From: Tridacna crocea
Lineage: Eukaryota; Mollusca; Bivalvia; Cardiida; Cardiidae
Assembly: GCA_943736015.1 (NCBI GenBank)
Contig: OX031070.1
Coordinates: 42,370,173 to 42,434,172 of the forward strand
DNA: 64,000 nucleotides
Direction: 5' to 3'
Part shown: positions 57,262 through 64,000 of the stretch, in pieces
How positions within the stretch are numbered: position 1 is the first letter of the stretch
Layout: each line of letters begins with the position of its first letter
Program-made: the position numbers and the translations under genes
The notes under the pieces: generated by a model
The model's input: the letters and a program-made list of their open reading frames with translations, nothing else
Database searches by the model: none
Told to the model about the DNA's origin: nothing

Positions 57262-57540
57262 TTTATTTATCGTCGCCACCGGTTTTCCAGTATGGGCGAT
57301 GTCTCCTGAAGGCTGCTAGTATTGTTACGGGGGATAGTGCGGATACAAGACGAAACCCATGTTTCTAAGTTTCGCCTGGTTCTTTAACGTGCTCGGTGTA
57401 TAGCACCGTCACACGGGGATCTCGGTTTAATGTCTCATACGAAAGACTATTAGTAATTTTAGATGGTCAGCCAAGGGGGCCGAACCCATACCCTCATGAT
57501 CACGACTCCTACGCTCTACCAACTGAGCTATACAGGCTGT
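57262..57540 (-). mobile_element. tRNA-derived SINE (S2)
   Basis: The reverse complement starts with a tRNA-like head GCCTGTATAGCTCAGTTGGT...GAGC (A box at 57517-57532) and a B box TGGGTTCGGCCCC (57477-57490). A body with CCGTGTGACGGTGC follows. The anticodon arm does not pair, so this is a SINE rather than a functional tRNA. Confidence 0.65.
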
Positions 57541-57589
57541 TCACGATCCTAAATGACTAAAAAAGAGAGCTTACATGGGAATCTGGCAC

Positions 57590-58740
57590 ATATACTTCGA
57601 GACATTCTGGAAGCTCGTGATTGGTCCAAAATGAGTTTAAGAAACCAATCAGTGATGTCGTTAGATGGCAGGAGTTTCCGGTCTAGGCATGGTAAAACAT
57701 CGCTGTAGATTCTGAAATATATGCATGTTTAATACATGAGAGGCTTTTTAACAGAAATGTAATTTTCACAAAATTATAATTATATTTATGTATTTACACC
57801 ATTCAACAATTTCACATGTGCCCCGAGAAACTTTGTGAGATATATCTGAAATGAGTTCTAAGAACCAATCAGTAACCTTGTAGGTGTTGAACGTGACTGA
57901 TGTGAAACATCGTTGTCCATTCTTATAAATTAATCTGGCATATGTATAATATTTATAATTATATAACAGGCCTGTTCCACAATAATAATTGTGATTACAT
58001 ACAATTATATTTCGTCGATTTACTCCGTAAACCTCGTAAATACAGCTTGTTAAGAGTTCTTTTTTTTTTCAAGGAAACCGACGATATAGGGGCCTACTAC
58101 CTACTACAGTTTCAAACATCGAGACATTCTGTTAAGATGTGATCGATCGAAAATAAGTTTCAAGAATCAATGAGTAACGTTGTTTTCAAATGGAAGTTAA
58201 TTCCCAAGATACGATAAAAGATAAGTGCAGATCCAAATTAATAAAGAACGACAAATATGCCACAGGGCTCTTAGGTAATAAAAAATGCATTTAAATACAC
58301 TTAAATAAATTAAAACTTCACATATACTTCGAGACAATTTTGTGGCCTGTGATTGGTCTAAAATGAGTTTCAAGAACCAATCGGCGACGTTGAAAGATGG
58401 TGGAAGTGATGACGTCGCTGTTCATCGTAATAAATAAATCATAGTAACTATATGACATATAGGCTTTTATGCAATAAATATAGACACTTGATATAAAAGA
58501 AAGTATACTCCAGTTTAACATATTTCCATGCAGACACTCTGTGCTGGCTTTTGATTGGTCAATATGAGCTTAAATAACCAATCAATGACGTTGGTATATG
58601 GCATAAGCGCCAACATCGCTGTAGATCCCCATAAATAAATCACGGTAAATATGTGACGGGGTTGTTATATAATAAATAACAATGTGTATACGGTTATACA
58701 TAATACATGACAGGACCTTTTAATAATCGTCGCATTTTGA
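57590..58740. repeat. Five imperfect 200-300-bp repeats with paired CCAAT boxes
   Basis: Each repeat contains (C)TTCGAGACATTCT-like text, often ATTGGTC, then ATGAGTTT(C)AAGAACCAATC and a TGACGT/GTAACGTTG-like motif, and later AACATCGCTGTAGAT and AATAAATCA. The CCAAT-equivalent positions are near 57645, 57865, 58167, 58377 and 58578. In repeats 1, 4 and 5 ATTGG and CCAAT face each other about 20 bp apart. Confidence 0.6.
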
Positions 58741-58840
58741 TGCAAATTTGAGGTACACTATTGTGACAGCATCTGCTCGTCTGTAATACATGTCCTATAA
58801 TCAACACCAAACATACATGAATATAGTGTGAAAACAAAGT

Positions 58841-59176
58841 GGCAAAAAGAAGACATTGCTCGTCACGAGGAAAAAAATGTGACAAAAAAGAAGACATTGC
58901 TCGTCACGAGGAAAAAAATGTGACAAAAAAGAAGACATTACTCGTCACGAGGAACAAATGTGACAAAAAAGAAGACATTGCTCGTGACGAGTAAAAAATG
59001 TGACAAAAAGAAGACATTGCTCGTGACGAGGAAAAAAATGTGAAAAAAAAGAAGACATTGCTCGTCACGAGGAAAAGAAATGTGACAAAAAAGAAGACAT
59101 TGCTCGTCACGAGGAAAAAAATGTGACAAAAAGAAGACATTGCTCGTCACGAGCAATGTCTTCTTTTTGCCACATT
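58841..59176. repeat. 41-bp satellite array with palindromic unit
   Basis: Eight copies of GAAGACATTGCTCGTCACGA, each followed by GGAAAAAAATGTGACAAAAA, spaced about 41 bp. The last copy runs into its own inverse (GAGCAATGTCTTCTTTTTGC). The unit resembles half of the family B MITE hairpin. The minus-strand open frames here are repeat artefacts. Confidence 0.85.
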
Positions 59177-59514
59177 TTTTTTCTTTTTTTCAAAAATCTC
59201 GTGCAGGGGTTGTTAGCTGTACCTATAAATTACGGGGTTACTTGATTCACTTAATAAATCACTGTGCTGCATTTTTGGGGATGGCCCATTGATCATGACA
59301 TGCTGGTATGTTTAGGGCATAACTCTGTGAATGTGACGTTTTTGTTTCATCCCGAACAGCGCGGTGGGCGTTATAACGGGGTCTTTGCTGACGGTGTAGG
59401 TTAAAATTAGACTTCACAGAATATGTAGTATGATCGTGGACCTAAAACGTCCGCTTCTTTGGAACAGATTAGTATGATAAAATTCTTCCTGATATTTAGC
59501 AAGTCACCTGGCCG

Positions 59515-59752
59515 GGCTGCTTAGTGGTTAGCGTATCTGACTTGTGACCTGGAGGTTGTGGGTTCGATATCCGGTTGAGACAAACTTTTTTTCAAGCGGT
59601 TCCACTTGTCACCTCTGATGCATGTGAAAAAAAAAAGAAGTCAGTGTGGCTTGGACAGAAAGTTGTGTCAGTACTGGTGTGAGAAAACCAGGAAACACAC
59701 GCGTAGGTGCATTGACCGTCGTGATATAGCCGAAGCTGATTAAAAAAAAAAA
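59515..59752 (+). mobile_element. tRNA-derived SINE (S3)
   Basis: tRNA-like head GCCGGGCTGCTTAGTGGTTA GCG... with B box GGGTTCGATATCC, a body of about 170 bp and a poly-A tail after GCCGAAGCTGATT. The anticodon stem is not intact. Confidence 0.6.
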
Positions 59753-60091
59753 GTTTTAAACTGCAATACGAACAAATCAGTTGGTCAGTGTACTGTCAAG
59801 CATACGTAGTTGGGGCGTAAGAGATTTCATAGAATATTAAAAAAAGAAAATGATAAAACTATCTCCATAGCTAGCTAGAAACCAAGTTAAACAGATTGCA
59901 ACTGGGTCTTTTTTTTTATTTCCGTTCTTTTTATCCTTGCTTTACTAAAAGATATTGCGATTATAATAATTTGACCTATGATATATATATGTAAAATCTT
60001 CATAATATTTGCAAATCGAATTGCACTCTCAATTACCACTAGAATGCATCAAATACAAGTAGATTAAATTTGTAGTTTGATAATCTTTTAA

Positions 60092-60312
60092 CCCTTTCCC
60101 AAACGACAAACTTTTGGACTAGACCATATTGAAAGCATTTGCAGACGACATTTCAACTCTTGCTGAAAAGATGATTTCTGTTTATGATAGGATAGAAAAC
60201 ATTGTGGGAAAAGGAGAAAATGCTGGTTACCAGCATTTTCTCCTTTTCCCACAATGTTTTCAAAAGGCTACTATTCCAGACCCGTAAAAACCAGGGATTG
60301 TTGGGGAAAGGG
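60092..60312 (+). mobile_element. Family A TTAA MITE, intact
   Basis: TTAA at 60088-60091 and 60313-60316; CCCTTTCCCAAACGAC start and GGGGAAAGG end; perfect GGAGAAAATGCTGGTTACCA hairpin. Confidence 0.8.
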
Positions 60313-60316
60313 TTAA

Positions 60317-60850
60317 ATGAGATATATAAACCTTAAAGTTCCTAAATAGTGCAAATGAAATTAATCATAATCAAAGCGTTGAGAACGCTGAAGTGGTATT
60401 TGTCAAGTAAGCCAATATGTGGAATTAATAAATAATTTGAAAGAAAAAGAGAAATATTCAAATTTTTGCATGAAAGTCTATCGACTTAGAGAATGAATAC
60501 ATTTTTTGGTTGAAGGGAGCGTACTCATGACAAAGTCAAGATTATCTGTGTATTGGTGGTCACCCTTTGATGATAGGAACGAAATATTAGTAACGTCCCT
60601 TGACAGTGGGATGCATGATAGATAGAGAGAGAAACCATTAAAACATATTGAATAAAATTAAGTTTGTACCTAAAATCATTGAGTTTGAGATATCTTTGGC
60701 CGTAAATATTTAATTCCCAATATTACAATCAATTATTTCGATCTATAAATATTCATGCACAATCAAATGGAGTTGCGTGCAATAATTGGATGAACAAGCC
60801 AAGGGACGAACTGGTTGTGGAAAGAAAGCGCAGGACCAAGCGATCAGATT
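60317..60850. other. No feature recognised
   Basis: AT-rich spacer without motif or coding signal. Confidence 0.4.
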
Positions 60851-60854
60851 TTGC

Positions 60855-61178
60855 ATGCGTGGATCCAGATATCTTTCTCGTGGGGGGGGGGGGGTTATCT
60901 TACAGAAAACGCACTCGTCTTATTATATGATACTTTGGTTTCCGGATTTCAGTGGATGTAAGCCCTTTACAAGCAAAGTCAAAGTTTCCAGTTCTAACCA
61001 TGAGGACGTCTCCACATTTAAAACCCTTTTTTTTTTAATTCATGAGTGTATTCTACATAAATGTTTTGCAATATCAAACCAGTACCATTTCACGAATTTT
61101 CCGATAACAACATTTTTGCCAAAATTCCAGGGGGGAGCCGGACCCCCGGGTTCCCCCCCCCTCTGGATCAGCCCATGT
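60855..61178. mobile_element. Probable TIR element with G/C runs
   Basis: Left CATGCGTGGATCCAGA, right TCTGGATCAGCCCATG, with a long G run and a C run just inside. The open frame through it is not a gene. Confidence 0.45.
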
Positions 61179-61796
61179 TTTGTGTACATATATCATTGCG
61201 CCAATAGAAGGCTATGAGCCGATGAAGCTATTTTCAGTCAAAAAATAGTATTTGCATGATCGATGGCCTCAAACAGTATATTTTAACATGACCTTACCAA
61301 TTATATCATCTGAGTGCTACCGAAAAACTCATTTGTCTCAGAAAAAACTGAGTTTAATTGAGCTTATTTCCTTCGGCTTTACACAAAACACGGTACATGG
61401 TCTTCAAAGTTCGATGTTGAACTCATTGTTGTATGGTCTTCGACAAATACCAAAAAAACCTAGTAATCCCTTATTCAGGACCTATAGAAAGTAGTGGGGA
61501 GCTATAAGGGAGGAAACTGTCTTTTGTGTTCCGTTATGACCATTACAAATTGTGCGACTTTGATCCTGTCATAGCCATAGGCGACGTGTCCTTTTTGGGA
61601 CGACAAAGATCAAGATCTCCGAATGCTGCACAGGCCGTGCATTCCGATCTTGGATCACTGGCTATATAGCTTAGCTATAGTCAAGCCTTTGTGATAATAC
61701 CTTTCTGACTTTCAGTGGATTGTGTTTTCAAGACGTCGAAAGAGGTCGACTTTGTACGAGCAATACTCTGTGAAAAGGATGCTAAATGCATTTGCA

Positions 61797-61866
61797 TTTG
61801 TAAAAGGTTTCGACCGATGTCAGCCTGCGCAGTACGCGCAGGCTGACATGGGTCGGAACCTTTTGC
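61797..61866. repeat. Palindrome K, distant copy
   Basis: AAAAGGTTTCGACC...CAGCCTGCGC/GCGCAGGCTG...GGTCGGAACCTTTT. Confidence 0.6.
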
Positions 61867-62546
61867 TATTTGTAAATTTTCTGCTTTCCAAGGGCCATTC
61901 TATCCAATGATTCAATTTTTAGTCAGATAGTCTGGTCTTGATCGAAACCTTTCGCAGATGCCTTAAGCCACCTTTTCATACAGTATGGCTCACATGCATT
62001 TGTTTGGTGATGGGTTAAAGTGACAAATGGCTAGCTTGAAGGGAGAAAAAAAACTGATTTCAGGGCAAGGTGGGAAAAATTGTTGCCCTTTATAAATGAG
62101 ATGTTGGCCTATAGTTCGTTAGAGGCTATTTTTCTTCCTCGTATCAAATTGGACCATGCTCTCTTAAAAGGGATTGAGGCTGGGGGGGCTTATTGTATTT
62201 GCAAGAAAAAAAAGTATCGACCCCATGTGAGCCTGCGCAGCCCGAAACTTTTTGCTATTCACATATAATTTTCTGCGTGTTCAAGGACCAGTTTACATGA
62301 TGATTTATGGATCTATAATTAAGAGATGACCAGCTTGGTAAAATGCATTATGGGGATGCATTAAAACCCCTTTTAACATGGCATGGCTTAAATGTAACTG
62401 ACATAAGAAACACAGACATGCTGCCTTCGAGGCTCGTGCGACACAGATCTAGCCAGAATTGGGCAAGTAATCGAGATCAAGGTCTACAAGTGACTCGTGT
62501 ACGCACTGTAGCAGTCATCATAACTGACTGGTGGTATAGTTTTAAA

Positions 62547-62720
62547 CACCGGTTTCAACATTATTTCAGTTATATCGCGGCAGCCAGTACACCTATCCAT
62601 GCTTTCCTGGAGTCTCTTTTGCCAGTAATCCACTCAATCTTTTTTTCAAGCCACTGGCTGCTTTTCCACAAAATCATTGCCTACAGTGCAGGTGCTGATC
62701 AGACTGCTTGTTCCCAGGTT
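62547..62720 (-). mobile_element. SINE S1 fragment
   Basis: ACCGGTTTCAACATTATTTC followed by the S1 body. This copy shows the uninterrupted CCGG site into which the short TIR element inserted at 13484. Confidence 0.55.
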
Positions 62721-62794
62721 ACGCCCCTGTATAGCTCCATAAAGCTAGTAGGCCTAACTAACATACTTTTAGTTATTTGACCTTTCTCCTTAAC

Positions 62795-62928
62795 CCAGAT
62801 GTAGATCATTTCATTAACTACAACTAGCACGAAAGTGAAAAGTTCCGGATTAGCAAAGATGGTGTTTGCCATGATAAACGTTACTTTGAATGTTGCTAGA
62901 TTCGATGGATAGTAGAAGGTGAAGGCCA
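62795..62928 (-). CDS. Possible membrane-segment exon
   Basis: Minus-strand open segment with a good acceptor (TTTCTATTCCTGGACACAG) and a weak donor (CTGG/GTTAAG). It encodes AFTFYYPSNLATFKVTFIMA, NTIFANPELFTFVLVVVNEM and IYIW. A related, partly decayed copy lies at 63331-63480 (acceptor AG lost). Its phase does not join directly to exons A or B. It may be a gene fragment or part of a repeat. Confidence 0.25.
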
Positions 62929-62969
62929 CTGTGTCCAGGAATAGAAAGAGACAGAAATAGATGTCTTAA

Positions 62970-63326
62970 GGTAGTGGACCCGTAATAGAAAACAGCTATT
63001 CCCACTTTAATATTATCCTACAAAATTTTCTATTATTAATAATAGGTATCACTGTACTATTTCAATCGAGCCACTTTTTTTCTTCTTGTTAGAGTTATTA
63101 TTCATGAATCTAAAATCACTATATTTTCATTACAAAGGGAGTTGATAATTACCTCCCCTTTCTGAAAACTAACAAAAGTATCAACAGATAATTTCAAGAT
63201 AGACATCAACGGAATTTCTGGTCGGTCAAAAATATGCAAAAGTATATTATCTGTATAAATCCGTATTTATCTACTATCTAGAAATTTTATGCCATTTTGC
63301 GCTAGAAGTGTTATGGGTCTATTACA
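62970..63326 (+). mobile_element. Family I TTAA element
   Basis: 357 bp, TTAA at 62966-62969 and 63327-63330, ends GGTAGTGGACCCGTAATAG and ATGGGTCTATTACA. It separates the two related exon-like copies. Confidence 0.7.
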
Positions 63327-63625
63327 TTAAGCTAGCGCGAAAGTGAAATGCACTGGGTTAGCAAAGATGGTGTTTGCTAAGATCAACGTTACTTTGAATG
63401 TTGCTAGATTCGATGTAAAGTAGAAGATAAAGGCCATTGTGTCCAAAAATAGAAAAGAAAGAAATAGATGCATTTATACTGCAGAGCCTTTTCTAAAGAA
63501 GGTTTACAAACGTTACATATTCCCCCCTCCTCCCACCCCCCAAAAATATGAAAAAAAAAAAACAACTCTCTCCAAGTTACACTATTCGCGGGGTCAATGG
63601 ATGTTCAAGAAAGTAGGCTACTTAC

Positions 63626-63839
63626 CCACACCAGTTATTAATGTTTCGAGATATAATCCCAGCATACGAAACATTCAACGGTCGTGGACGTGCCTCGGCT
63701 AAGCACAGCTTTAAGGCCTTGTTTGGACTCGCCGGCGAGGATCCAGGCATGAACCCCAGAACAATATCACTGTTGTTGGTTGTTTGTTGACCCGCAACCA
63801 CAGTGCATAAAAGTATAAGCACTGAAGAGAGAAGTATAC
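63626..63839 (-). CDS. Exon A: signal-peptide exon of a secreted protein (gene Y or neighbour)
   Basis: 214-nt minus-strand exon. The acceptor is a T tract plus CAG (63840-63842) and the donor TGTGG/GTAAGTAG is near-consensus. It encodes a hydrophobic core ILLSSVLILLCTVVAG, then QQTTNNSDIVLGFMPGSSPA and a part with two Cys and NVS/NNS sequons, ending NINNWC. No ATG is present, so the initiator lies in an exon outside the window. It ends with two bases while exon B starts with two, so at least one exon between them is missing from my reading, or this is a separate gene. Confidence 0.55.
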
Positions 63840-63884
63840 CTGAAAAAAAAATCAAACATGGGGAACATTAGAGCCATGATCTGT

Positions 63885-64000
63885 GAACATCTGATTTGGT
63901 AAGGTGGAAAACATTGTGGGAAAAGGAGAAAATGCTGGTAACCAGCATTTTCTCCTTTTCCCACAATGTTTTCAAAGGCTTTCTATCTCAGGGTCGTTAT
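63885..64000 (+). mobile_element. Family A MITE cut by window end
   Basis: GGAAAACATTGTGGGAAAAG, hairpin GCTGGTAACCAGC, then TCAGGGTCGTTAT; continues beyond the window. Confidence 0.65.

Noticed and set aside
57470..57540. tRNA gene on the minus strand
   Set aside because: A and B boxes are present but the anticodon stem does not pair and a SINE body follows, so it is a SINE head.
58841..59176. Regular repeat array that could suggest CRISPR
   Set aside because: There are no unique spacers, the unit is one continuous 41-bp satellite, and the genome is animal.
59515..59590. tRNA gene on the plus strand
   Set aside because: Same reason: good internal promoter boxes but an unpaired anticodon arm and a poly-A-tailed body.
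60786..61217. 143-codon open frame
   Set aside because: Runs through G and C homopolymers and a probable TIR element; low-complexity translation with no motif.

Overview
The window is a eukaryotic, AT-rich, repeat-dense animal locus, most likely from a bivalve mollusc. The evidence is spliced genes with GT/AG introns, AATAAA signals, tRNA-derived SINEs whose 3' tail resembles molluscan SINEs, elements with a 156-bp tandem core, and many TTAA-flanked hairpin MITEs. Species cannot be named from the sequence alone. There is no operon or bacterial signal.

Layout: three head-to-tail units, U1 (1-28900), U2 (28901-47430) and U3 (47431-about 55815), are followed by single-copy flank to 64000. Each unit starts with an intact intronless plus-strand gene X (935, 939 and 939 aa; 313-3120, 29235-32054, 47762-50581). 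X encodes a signal peptide, a Cys-containing N-glycosylated ectodomain, about eight membrane segments and an acidic cytosolic tail. I do not recognise the family. X2 and X3 differ at 5 residues; X1 differs from X2 at roughly 60.

Convergent to X on the minus strand is a spliced gene, Y, missed by simple ORF calling. In U3, exons B (56193-56352), C (55748-55884) and D (53499-53776) join in phase into a secreted-type Cys-rich segment with a hydrophobic C-terminal tail. U1 and U2 keep D but carry only part of C, split by a 3.8-kb CCGG-flanked terminal-inverted-repeat element. A short conserved ORF (E) next to X is a possible alternative last exon. A further exon with a signal-peptide core lies at 63626-63839.

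Array history: the left half of U2 is nearly identical to U3 and its right half is nearly identical to U1. The switch falls in about 15 bp at 36711-36726, beside a MITE. This is the expected product of one unequal crossover between two ancestral units (L1-R1-L3-R3 giving L1-R1-L3-R1-L3-R3). U1 additionally has 9 kb (3931-12949) absent from U2 and U3, which holds a decayed hAT transposase, an OB-fold-like pseudogene, MITEs and a tandem-core element.

The remaining DNA is mostly non-autonomous transposons. Paralogous units supply direct filled/empty-site comparisons for several of them, including a TTAA hairpin MITE at 15930-16150, a tandem-core element at 16788-18055 and the 3.8-kb element.
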